NCBI GenBank assembly: GCA_964639875.1
Contig: CAZXEM010000034.1
Location: forward strand, 1 to 11,717
DNA: 11,717 nt
Origin: CAZQLW01 sp964639875
GTDB lineage: Archaea; Nanobdellota; Nanobdellia; Woesearchaeales; GW2011-AR9
Reading direction: 5' to 3'
Below, piece by piece: positions 1 through 7,134 of the stretch. Each line of letters opens with the position of its first letter. Positions within the stretch are counted from its first letter, which is position 1. The translations under genes and the position numbers were made by a program. The notes beneath the pieces were generated by a model. It had not been told where the DNA came from and ran no database searches. It saw only the letters and a list, made by a program, of their open reading frames with translations.

Positions 1-45
1 TCTTTTTTATTAATTAATTGATAGAACTCTTTTGCTTTTTTTAAT

Positions 46-714
46 TTATTTGTACATTGAAATAAATTTCTCAAGAGCAGGTAAATGGTCAGGTCTAAAG
101 TTTAGCTCTTTTCCAATGTTCTTACCAAGCAAAGATTGGATTGGAACCCATTTTTGAGAAGCAATTTCATCTGAACCTTTAACTGTTTCAGTCCTACATA
201 CATAATATTCGCATATTTCAGATTGTTCAGAATCTATAACTGGAACTTTCATAATTAACTGTAACTTATTTGGTTCAATACTAACACCTTGTTCTTCTTG
301 AAATCCCCTTAAGACAGAATCAAAATAACTCTCTCTAACACAAACATGTTCTGAAACACTTACATCACTCATTGACGGAAATAAATCTTTATCTGCTGAT
401 CTAGTGGGAATAAGAATCTCATCATTAGCATTGACAATAAATGCGTTTCCTCCTCTATGATATACCCCATTTATTCTTTTCTCGCCGTGACATTCTTTTC
501 TGTATAAAATTAAATCTTTTCCATCAACAATAATTGGTTGATCATTCTGATCAAATACTTGAAAATGTTCATATGGTTTTGTTTCTTTTCCTTTTAGTTC
601 TTCTCCTAAGTTAGGGTTATCATAAGTTGTAGCTAGAATTAATCCATCTTCTTTAATTGCAAAATTTAAATCTTTCCTTACTAATTTTTCGAATTCTTGT
701 TTTGTCATTTCCAT
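46..714 (-). CDS. Nudix hydrolase, isopentenyl-diphosphate isomerase-like
   Basis: A 222-residue Nudix-fold protein. Using the ATG at 714, the box reads E122-x5-E128-x7-R136-G-F-Q-E140-E141-x-G143, against the consensus G-x5-E-x7-RE-U-x-EE-x-G-U. The two metal-binding glutamates E140/E141 remain, but the first Gly is Glu and the Glu of 'RE' is Gly. The preceding HRGGNAFIV segment and the SVSEHV-x2-RES layout resemble the IPP isomerase/YfcD-like branch of Nudix proteins; the substrate cannot be read from the sequence. The frame stays open to a TTG at 759, but that codon lies three bases below a TATA box (762-769) and cannot be in the transcript. ATG 714 (or ATG 708, two codons later) is the likely start, giving a leader of about 25 nt. 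It is divergent from tmk. Confident in the fold, unsure whether it is an isomerase or a diphosphatase. Confidence 0.85.
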   Translation of the reverse strand: MEMTKQEFEKLVRKDLNFAIKEDGLILATTYDNPNLGEELKGKETKPYEHFQVFDQNDQPIIVDGKDLILYRKECHGEKRINGVYHRGGNAFIVNANDEILIPTRSADKDLFPSMSDVSVSEHVCVRESYFDSVLRGFQEEQGVSIEPNKLQLIMKVPVIDSEQSEICEYYVCRTETVKGSDEIASQKWVPIQSLLGKNIGKELNFRPDHLPALEKFISMYK

Positions 715-761
715 TTTAATAAATACTCTCAGGCTGTTTTTACTGAATAGTAGTTTCAAAC

Positions 762-769
762 TATATAAA
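762..769 (-). promoter_or_regulatory. TATA box for the Nudix gene
   Basis: The minus strand reads AAAAAGTTTATATAG, an A-rich BRE-like stretch followed by a perfect TTTATATA. With the usual archaeal spacing of about 26 nt from box centre, the start site falls near 740, upstream of the ATG at 714. The plus-strand reading TATATAAA could also act towards tmk, but less well. Confidence 0.6.
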
Positions 770-816
770 CTTTTTGTAATTATTTAATCAATATACATTT
801 CTTAAACTAGAAAAGG

Positions 817-824
817 TTATTAAT
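817..824 (+). promoter_or_regulatory. Possible TATA box for tmk
   Basis: GAAAAGG followed by TTATTAAT lies 29 bases before the tmk ATG, the spacing expected for a leaderless transcript, and looks like the BRE-TATA layout of other promoters here. The match to TTTATATA is imperfect, so the call is tentative. No Shine-Dalgarno is visible before the ATG at 846, which agrees with leaderless initiation. Confidence 0.35.
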
Positions 825-845
825 CAAATAACAATTTGTTAAATT

Positions 846-1484
846 ATGAAAAAAGGAAAATTTATTGTGCTGGAAGGGATTGATGGTGCAGGTACTACTA
901 GTCAAGTGATGCGGTTAGCTGATTATTTGTTTGATAAAGATAAAGCTAACGTCCCTATATTAACTAGAGAACCAACTTTGTTAACAGAGTATGGTAAAGA
1001 AATCAGAAGAAGACTTAAAAATGATTTATTACCAGGAGAAAATGTTATCCATGATGGTGATTATTGGGCGCACTTGTACGTTACAGATAGAAAGTGGCAT
1101 TCAGAAAATGTTATTGTCCCAAACGTAAACAAAGGTTTAATTGTTATTTCTGATCGGCACAAGTTTTCAACTTTAGCTTACCAAAGTGCACAAGGTTCTG
1201 ATATGAAAAAATTGATTGAGATGCATCAAGGATTATATAAGCCTGACTTAACATTATTTTTAGACGTTTCAATTGATGAAGCTTTTTCAAGAATGGGTAA
1301 CCGTGATGAAAATAGTGAATATTTTGAAAAGAAAGATTTCTTAACAAAAGTTATTGAACAATATCATCACGCAATTTCTTTAGTTGGCGAGGAACAAAAT
1401 ACAGTTATCATTGACGGAAATTTAGGGATTGACGAAGTTCAAGAGAAAATTAAAGAAGTTGTTTATGAACGGTTAAATTTGTAA
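846..1484 (+). CDS. tmk: Thymidylate kinase (dTMP kinase)
   Basis: A 212-residue cytoplasmic enzyme of the family that phosphorylates dTMP to dTDP with ATP, a step in dTTP synthesis; the length is normal. Visible motifs: P-loop region at residues 11-20 (GIDGAGTTSQ), the dTMP-binding TREP at 40-43, the DR(Y/H) motif at 103-105 with AYQ at 111-113, and a LID region around 149-165 with R149 and R153 followed by FEKKDFL. The P-loop lysine position (17) is Thr, although all else is conserved and the frame is intact. I believe some Tmk homologues have Gly-Thr-Thr here, but could not check this. LID arginines suggest the E. coli-like type II arrangement. Start is the first ATG, with no Shine-Dalgarno. 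It stands apart from the next gene, which has its own TATA box. Confidence 0.92.
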   Translation: MKKGKFIVLEGIDGAGTTSQVMRLADYLFDKDKANVPILTREPTLLTEYGKEIRRRLKNDLLPGENVIHDGDYWAHLYVTDRKWHSENVIVPNVNKGLIVISDRHKFSTLAYQSAQGSDMKKLIEMHQGLYKPDLTLFLDVSIDEAFSRMGNRDENSEYFEKKDFLTKVIEQYHHAISLVGEEQNTVIIDGNLGIDEVQEKIKEVVYERLNL

Positions 1485-1500
1485 TAATATACAGATAACA

Positions 1501-1508
1501 TTTATATA
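1501..1508 (+). promoter_or_regulatory. TATA box of the membrane/secreted protein operon
   Basis: A perfect TTTATATA in the 55-nt gap after tmk. By the 31-32 nt spacing seen at leaderless genes in this window, transcription should begin near 1530-1535. That is just ahead of the GAGGT and ATT at 1533-1542 and about 65 nt ahead of the first ATG at 1600. This supports a coding start well upstream of that ATG. Confidence 0.65.
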
Positions 1509-1539
1509 GCCTTATTATTTAGTACTTTTATAGAGGTAT

Positions 1540-2592
1540 ATTAATAATAAAAGGGGACAGATTACAATATTTATTATTCTAGGTTTACTTATTGTTATTA
1601 TGTTCTCAGTATTTTTCATTTTTAAAGAAGAATCAGTAACTGAAGACATTACAATCAATGAAGAAAAAACTATTGAATTCAAAGGAGAAAATATAAAATC
1701 TTACATTGATTCCTGTTTAGAAAAAGTTACTGAGAATGGTTTATTATTAATTGGCAGGCAAGGTGGCTATTACCAATCACCGTTAGATTATTCAATTCTT
1801 TTCTTTGATGATAACCTTCCTTACTATTATTATGAAGATGAAATGATAATTTTGGGCGTTGAAGATGCAGAAAAAGAACTTGAACATTACATTAAAGATA
1901 ATATGCCACTATGTGTTGACCATTTTAAAACGTTTGAAAAGTCAGGGTATGATGTTACTGCAGGAAAAATTATTGTTAATGTTGATTACGGCCAAAAAAC
2001 TAACGTGAACTTAAATTATCCTTTAAAATTTGAACTTGGCGATTCTGTAACTGAAATGGAGACGTTCACTAACATTGTCAATTTAAACGTTAAAAAGTTT
2101 CTTGAAGCTGCAAAAGAATTAGTTGAACAAAATTTAGAAGATAAAGGTTACATTTGTTTAACTTGTATGGAAGACACGGCAAAAAGTAAGGAAATATTAA
2201 TTGACGCTTTACCTATCCATGACACTTCAGTTTTCGCTAATGATATTATCATGTTTAGGCTAGAAGATAAAAAACCAACAACATTTTCCAGAAAAAACTT
2301 TACATTCGATTTTATAATGGAATATCTTGAAGTTGAAGAAATTGAATATTTAAAAATTGAAGATTTGGGAACTTTTGAAATTAATGCTGGTGAACTATTT
2401 GAATATCTCGTTAAAAGTAATAAAGAAAACGTTTCTTATACAGACAATACTGGACTGTTTAATATTAAATTTGATGGAATGATTGGTTTTAGTCCTAAAA
2501 AAGATCAAAGGGGAACACATTTCGTAACCATTACGGCTGAAGACGAATCGGGCGATAAAGATAATGAATTAGTAATTATTAAAGTAATTTAA
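1540..2592 (+). CDS. Membrane-anchored protein with cadherin-like C-terminus, unknown function
   Basis: 350 residues if started at ATT 1540, or 330 if started at ATG 1600. The 20 codons before the ATG encode INNKRGQITIFIILGLLIVI and run on into FSVFFIFK, a complete basic-then-hydrophobic anchor like the KRGQ(I/V)TIFIILG start of many DPANN membrane proteins. Starting at 1600 would cut this anchor in half. No ATG, GTG or TTG lies between the in-frame stop at 1531-1533 and 1600; GAGGT sits just before the ATT. The body has a GRQGGYY motif, a PYYYY stretch, a YPLKFELGD beta segment and a CLTC pair. The end (RGTHFVTITAEDESG, then alternating hydrophobics) resembles cadherin/Ig-like modules, so it is probably exposed outside the cell. 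Only 18 nt separate it from the next gene, implying an operon. The role is unknown. Confidence 0.8.
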   Translation: MNNKRGQITIFIILGLLIVIMFSVFFIFKEESVTEDITINEEKTIEFKGENIKSYIDSCLEKVTENGLLLIGRQGGYYQSPLDYSILFFDDNLPYYYYEDEMIILGVEDAEKELEHYIKDNMPLCVDHFKTFEKSGYDVTAGKIIVNVDYGQKTNVNLNYPLKFELGDSVTEMETFTNIVNLNVKKFLEAAKELVEQNLEDKGYICLTCMEDTAKSKEILIDALPIHDTSVFANDIIMFRLEDKKPTTFSRKNFTFDFIMEYLEVEEIEYLKIEDLGTFEINAGELFEYLVKSNKENVSYTDNTGLFNIKFDGMIGFSPKKDQRGTHFVTITAEDESGDKDNELVIIKVI

Positions 2593-2610
2593 CCATAAAT
2601 AAATCAAAAC

Positions 2611-5600
2611 ATGATAAAAAAACAAAATAAATTAAACTTGTTAACCATTGGATTAGTTATTACTTTATTTTTACTTTCAAGTTTTGTTTCTGCGGAAGAA
2701 ATACCTGCAACAACTGATGTACCGGTTGGAGAAATAACTACTGAAATGACTTTTGAACAATTTTCTAAAAATCCTACTCCAAGCAACTTTGGATTAATGA
2801 GCGTTGAAGATCAATCCCGATTTATTGCTGGCATTAATACTTTCCAAAACCCTAACAATGAACAAATTGCTGTTGAATATTTTGTTAACCCAGAAAATGT
2901 TAACGAAAATAAAGAAACTTTTGTTAAATTTATGGAACATAAAGGTGTTAATTTGGATATCGCCGAAGGTAAAGGAGTGGTAGACTTTTCTAAAGATGGA
3001 ACCTTGAAAGGAGCTAACGGTGAAGTAATAACAGACATTTACAAATTTTCAAATTCTAAAATTGGAATTAAAGTTGATAAAGATGGTAATGTTATTTTAA
3101 TTGATAATAGTAATACTGCAATGGCTGAAGGAAAAAATAAACATTTAGGTAAAGGTAGTAATGAATGGTCATTCAGTGGTGAACTTGATGCAGAAATTTC
3201 ACCAGATGGAAAAACAACATTGAATATTAAAGAGGGTACTTTTGATGGAAAAGAAGTTATTAACGGCAAGTTTAGTTTAAATGATGGTATTGTTCAAGGA
3301 ACAGCCGATAGTGTTGCAGGAATAACTTTCAATAAAAATGATGATGATTTACCTGCATTTGAATTTAACCGTGAAGAAAACAAGTTAACTACTGCTAATG
3401 CAAACATTGAAAAGATTGACCCTAAAACTGAGATAGTTATTTTTGGTGAGAATATTAAACTTCCCAATAACGATTTAATCCGTGAAGGTGGTTTAGTTTA
3501 CAAAAATGGCCGTCCAGTAAAAGTTCTTACTTCTTCTGATGTTGTTGTTCAGGGCTTTAACCATATCACTAAGTTTGGTAACTGGTACGAAAGCGAACTT
3601 GATTTACATTATGCAGAAAATGAAAACACTTTAGAAATTGATCGAAATGAAGAGAAGGAATTACAGAATATTTTGGAAGAAGGTCTTGGTAAAGGTACGG
3701 GTGTTACATTTTCTGAAATGAACAAAGAGATTGAAGAAAAAAATAATGAAGTTTTTGAAATTAAAAAACAATATAGTGAAATGGGTGAAAAATTAACAAG
3801 ATTATATGAACTTCGTGTCAGAGAAACAAATATTGATAAAAAGAATGATATTTCAAAGCAAATTGATATTTATCAAAAAGAGATTTATAGAATTGATGAA
3901 GATATAAATGAAAAGAAAAATGAACTTAAAAAAATAACTGACAAATATTTCCCATTAATTAATAAGAAAGAAGAAATTAAAAAAAGATATAAAGCTAAAA
4001 GACAAGAAATTTATGATAAAGAAATAATTCCAAAAATTAAGAAAGCTCAATTGAAGGATGGTGAAAAAATTATTTCTAATTATTTTGTTTATGGGAATGA
4101 AAAGGTGTGGTTAGGTGGCCAAAAATTTGAAACTAAAGTTGAAGAAGAAAATAAAATATTTCCAGAATTTGTAAAATATAATGAGCATGGAATAACTAAT
4201 ATCCAAGAAGGAAAACTAGAATTTCATCCAGCTGGAGGAGAGATGGAAATTGAAAAAGTATCTCGAGATGGTCATCCATTAGCATTATTTTTAGATATGA
4301 ATGGTGAAGGGAAAATTAATAATGGAAAATGGGAATTTATTGCAGATGGTGATGAGATTAAAGGGAAAACTCTTTTTGAATATGCTAGAAAAGGCAGGGG
4401 TCAAGGTCAAAATAGTCTTGTATCTTCTGATATGCGTTTTCAGTATTCAGATTCTGAAGGTGAAAAGAAAACTTATGATTTAGATGTAGATACAAAATAT
4501 TATGCCCACCTAAATGAAGAAGAAGAATTAAAATTATCTAACAGAAATAATGATTTAGATATCAGAGCAAATCTGTTAAAAGAGCAAATTAAAAAAATTG
4601 AACAAAATCCTCAAGTCAAAGATGAATTTTTAAAAGTTAAGACAGAACTTAAAAAAATTAGAGAAAAATTAGAGGGAAATGGCATCTCAGAAAGGGGTTT
4701 ATTAGGAGATTATCAATATCAAGAAGGACAACGTGAGAGAGCTGTAAGAACCGGAAACGAAAAGGAAACTGAAAGAATTGAAAAAGAAATGAAAATTATT
4801 AAGCAACAAATATCAAATTTAGAGAAAAAGAAAAATGAAATTATTGGAAGTGATGTTAGTGGAGAATATTATAAATTGGATTTAGAATTACGTAATATTA
4901 AAAAAGCTAAAGATAAAAATAATGAAAAACTTAATTCAAATATGGGAGTAAAGAAGACTGGTGCTTTTGGTCAAATAGTTACTTCTAATAATGGTGATGC
5001 AAAATTATCTTACCAAGAGTACATTGAAGGGCACGCAGTATTAAAAAATGATTATACTTTACAATTTACACGTGAAGTTTACAAGCCTGAAGCAGGAATT
5101 ACTGTAGGTGGTGAAATATTAAAATCACCAATAATTTATGCTTCAAACCAAGATTCTTTAGATCTTGATATTTTAAATGGAGCACAAGAATGTATTGATA
5201 CTCAATTCAGGTTAGCTTATGAGTACGCTTTAGCAACTGGTAAAAATATTTGTTATGATAATGGTAGAACCTGTTTAAGAGGTAATCAATTTGAAGGAAA
5301 AGAACAAAAATTCATTGAAGGATGGATGTCTTCTACAGGAACAAAAACTTATGCTAATGGTGTTGGTAGAGAAACTAGAAAAGCAGGTAGTTGGGATAGG
5401 GACATCCAAATTATTCCTCCTACCCATTATGACAAAATTCAACCTGGAGATGTGATACTTCTTGATGGTCATGCAATAGGAATTAAAGAAGTAATTGAAA
5501 TTCCTCCAGGAAGTGGAAAAATATATTTTAAGAAATTTGCGGGATCACAACCAGCTATTAGTGCACATATATATGACCGGTATGTTAGTATAGATGAACT

Positions 5601-7134
5601 AAAAAGAGATAAAAACAAGAACCCAAGTAAAGGTGGAATAATTTCTGTTTACAGATGGAAATTTAAAGGTGATGAAGTTACCCCATTAAAACCAGCAGAA
5701 ACAAAACTAATACCGCAATTAGAACCATTATCACCACCTATTATTACTCCAAATCTTGAAATTAGTGATCCTGATTATTCTTATGATGATGATGATTTCG
5801 AATATCCAGATGATGGAACACCAATAATAGATGATCAACCAGATTTTAATTTACCTGATGGAAAAATAGAAGTTGATCCTCAATTAGGAGAATTTTCTGA
5901 ACCAGGACAAACTAAAATAAAAGATGCAGATCTACCTGCAATACTAGAAATGCCAGACATGGAAAGAAAAAATTTACCTGATGAACCTAAAGATATAACA
6001 TCAAAACAATCTAAATATAAAGATTTTGCAGATTATTGTGATCAAAATGATTGTGACCTTAGTGACCCACAAAATGAGTATACTACTTATAATAACTATT
6101 TAAGAGAACTTAGAGACCCTTCATATGCTCTAGAAGATGAAAATTCTTTTGAGGATATTAATACACAAGAACAAACTACAACTATTGATCAGCAGCAAAA
6201 AGTAGAAACAACAACGCCAAAACAATCTCCTAGTCAAACTGTTACTGGTCCTTACGAAAATATTGATTTTGAAGTTTATAATAAACAACCAAGCACCCAA
6301 ATAGCTTATTCAAATGCTGTTTTTATTGATAATGATGGTGATGGGTCTCCTGATTTAGTTTCATTTGGTCGTAAATCTTATAGTGCAGTAACAAAATTAG
6401 ATAAAAGTTTTTATGAAACTAACAAAGATAACATTCAACTTTTTGAAGGCGAAGGGGTAGAATATGTTAAAACAGAAGGGAATGTACGTAATGGATATAC
6501 ATATCAACCAGATGTATTAAAATCATTCTGTAAGTCTAATACTTGTAAAAATCATAAATATGTTTATGGTGCTGAAGGTTCTGGACTTTCAGTCGAAAGC
6601 GAAGGTGTAACTTATAAATATGATATTACAAAGAAAAAATTTGTTTCTTCTAGTGGAAAAGAAATGGCTGTACCCTCATCACCAACTACAGATACTGGTG
6701 CTGCTAATCAAGAAGAAACAGCTTCTGATCAACAGCAAAAAGTAGAAACAACAAAAGCTATTGAACCTAAAGAAATAAAACCAGCCAAATTACAATTACC
6801 ACCATTGTCTGAAGAAGAAAGTGAAACTATGTTAAATACAGGATTAGTAACACCATCATTAATTGATACCAATCCATTAAATAAACCAGAAATTCCTCTT
6901 GAACCATATCATCCTGAAGAAAAAGAATTTACCGGTAAGGAACTTTTCGACAATCCGCGTTGTCCTGAATGTATTTATTCTATTGATTCTGTAACGGGTA
7001 AATTTGTAGCATATCAGCATAGTGAAGTAATTATGCATGAAGGTGAACCATATCAATTATTCAAAGAATTTAAATTAACTAAAAAACAAATCGGTCATTT
7101 AGAAAAAGCAAAAAAAGAAGGAAAATTTGATTAA
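2611..7134 (+). CDS. Giant secreted protein with coiled coils and a NlpC/P60- or CHAP-like domain
   Basis: 1507 residues. An N-terminal Sec signal peptide (basic KK, hydrophobic core, SFVSA then EE; cleavage near residue 28) shows export. The order then is: beta-rich, Gly/Asp-rich segments to about 350 (turns such as DKDGN and SPDGK); coiled coil about 370-480; more beta-rich sequence; coiled coil about 635-775; a papain-like amidase/peptidase candidate about 855-1025; an acidic Pro-rich linker with a DDDDFEYPDD run; a module with a DNDGDGSPD calcium-type loop at 1240-1248; and a short C-terminus with CPEC at 1451-1454. Domain evidence is C861 in QECIDTQFRLAY, then KIQPGDVILLDGHAIGI with H954, the usual Cys...PGD...GH(V/A) layout of NlpC/P60 and CHAP enzymes; Q980 is a possible third residue. 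It probably acts on the cell surface or a partner cell's envelope. Cofactor and substrate are unknown. ATG 2611 fits the signal peptide. Confidence 0.88.
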   Translation: MIKKQNKLNLLTIGLVITLFLLSSFVSAEEIPATTDVPVGEITTEMTFEQFSKNPTPSNFGLMSVEDQSRFIAGINTFQNPNNEQIAVEYFVNPENVNENKETFVKFMEHKGVNLDIAEGKGVVDFSKDGTLKGANGEVITDIYKFSNSKIGIKVDKDGNVILIDNSNTAMAEGKNKHLGKGSNEWSFSGELDAEISPDGKTTLNIKEGTFDGKEVINGKFSLNDGIVQGTADSVAGITFNKNDDDLPAFEFNREENKLTTANANIEKIDPKTEIVIFGENIKLPNNDLIREGGLVYKNGRPVKVLTSSDVVVQGFNHITKFGNWYESELDLHYAENENTLEIDRNEEKELQNILEEGLGKGTGVTFSEMNKEIEEKNNEVFEIKKQYSEMGEKLTRLYELRVRETNIDKKNDISKQIDIYQKEIYRIDEDINEKKNELKKITDKYFPLINKKEEIKKRYKAKRQEIYDKEIIPKIKKAQLKDGEKIISNYFVYGNEKVWLGGQKFETKVEEENKIFPEFVKYNEHGITNIQEGKLEFHPAGGEMEIEKVSRDGHPLALFLDMNGEGKINNGKWEFIADGDEIKGKTLFEYARKGRGQGQNSLVSSDMRFQYSDSEGEKKTYDLDVDTKYYAHLNEEEELKLSNRNNDLDIRANLLKEQIKKIEQNPQVKDEFLKVKTELKKIREKLEGNGISERGLLGDYQYQEGQRERAVRTGNEKETERIEKEMKIIKQQISNLEKKKNEIIGSDVSGEYYKLDLELRNIKKAKDKNNEKLNSNMGVKKTGAFGQIVTSNNGDAKLSYQEYIEGHAVLKNDYTLQFTREVYKPEAGITVGGEILKSPIIYASNQDSLDLDILNGAQECIDTQFRLAYEYALATGKNICYDNGRTCLRGNQFEGKEQKFIEGWMSSTGTKTYANGVGRETRKAGSWDRDIQIIPPTHYDKIQPGDVILLDGHAIGIKEVIEIPPGSGKIYFKKFAGSQPAISAHIYDRYVSIDELKRDKNKNPSKGGIISVYRWKFKGDEVTPLKPAETKLIPQLEPLSPPIITPNLEISDPDYSYDDDDFEYPDDGTPIIDDQPDFNLPDGKIEVDPQLGEFSEPGQTKIKDADLPAILEMPDMERKNLPDEPKDITSKQSKYKDFADYCDQNDCDLSDPQNEYTTYNNYLRELRDPSYALEDENSFEDINTQEQTTTIDQQQKVETTTPKQSPSQTVTGPYENIDFEVYNKQPSTQIAYSNAVFIDNDGDGSPDLVSFGRKSYSAVTKLDKSFYETNKDNIQLFEGEGVEYVKTEGNVRNGYTYQPDVLKSFCKSNTCKNHKYVYGAEGSGLSVESEGVTYKYDITKKKFVSSSGKEMAVPSSPTTDTGAANQEETASDQQQKVETTKAIEPKEIKPAKLQLPPLSEEESETMLNTGLVTPSLIDTNPLNKPEIPLEPYHPEEKEFTGKELFDNPRCPECIYSIDSVTGKFVAYQHSEVIMHEGEPYQLFKEFKLTKKQIGHLEKAKKEGKFD
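5185..5680 (+). other. NlpC/P60- or CHAP-like catalytic domain (part of the giant secreted protein)
   Basis: Sub-gene feature spanning residues about 859-1023. Cys861 opens a predicted helix, as the nucleophile does in papain-like NlpC/P60 and CHAP folds. About 90 residues later, PGDVILLDGHAIGI places His954 at the start of a strand, preceded by the typical Pro-Gly-Asp turn. FAGSQP (976-981) may supply the third polar residue. Extra cysteines at CYDNGRTCLRG suggest a disulfide, consistent with export. The family is inferred from layout only. Confidence 0.55.
6187..6213 (+). repeat. Direct repeat copy 1 (encodes DQQQKVETT)
   Basis: A 27-nt in-frame unit of the giant secreted gene that recurs at 6727-6753 with a single synonymous difference (CAG versus CAA). 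The copies bracket the module that carries the calcium-type loop, so they act as matching linkers on both sides. Confidence 0.85.
6727..6753 (+). repeat. Direct repeat copy 2 (encodes DQQQKVETT)
   Basis: Second copy of the 27-nt unit, 540 nt downstream and in the same frame. Near-identity at DNA level suggests recent duplication or recombination at the linkers. Confidence 0.85.

Noticed and set aside
1..45. End of another gene or a terminator at the left edge
   Set aside because: Plus-strand frames have stops at once, and the minus strand has no T-run after the Nudix stop; nothing can be supported.
715..759. Upstream TTG start for the Nudix gene at 759
   Set aside because: It lies three bases from the TATA box, so it would be outside the transcript; the ATG at 714 fits the expected start site.
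846..1484. tmk as a pseudogene because of the P-loop change
   Set aside because: The frame is intact, length is normal and all other motifs are conserved.
2604..3269. Open frames antisense to the N-terminal part of the giant gene
   Set aside because: They are short, have no promoter or ribosome site, and are explained by the codon composition of the sense gene.
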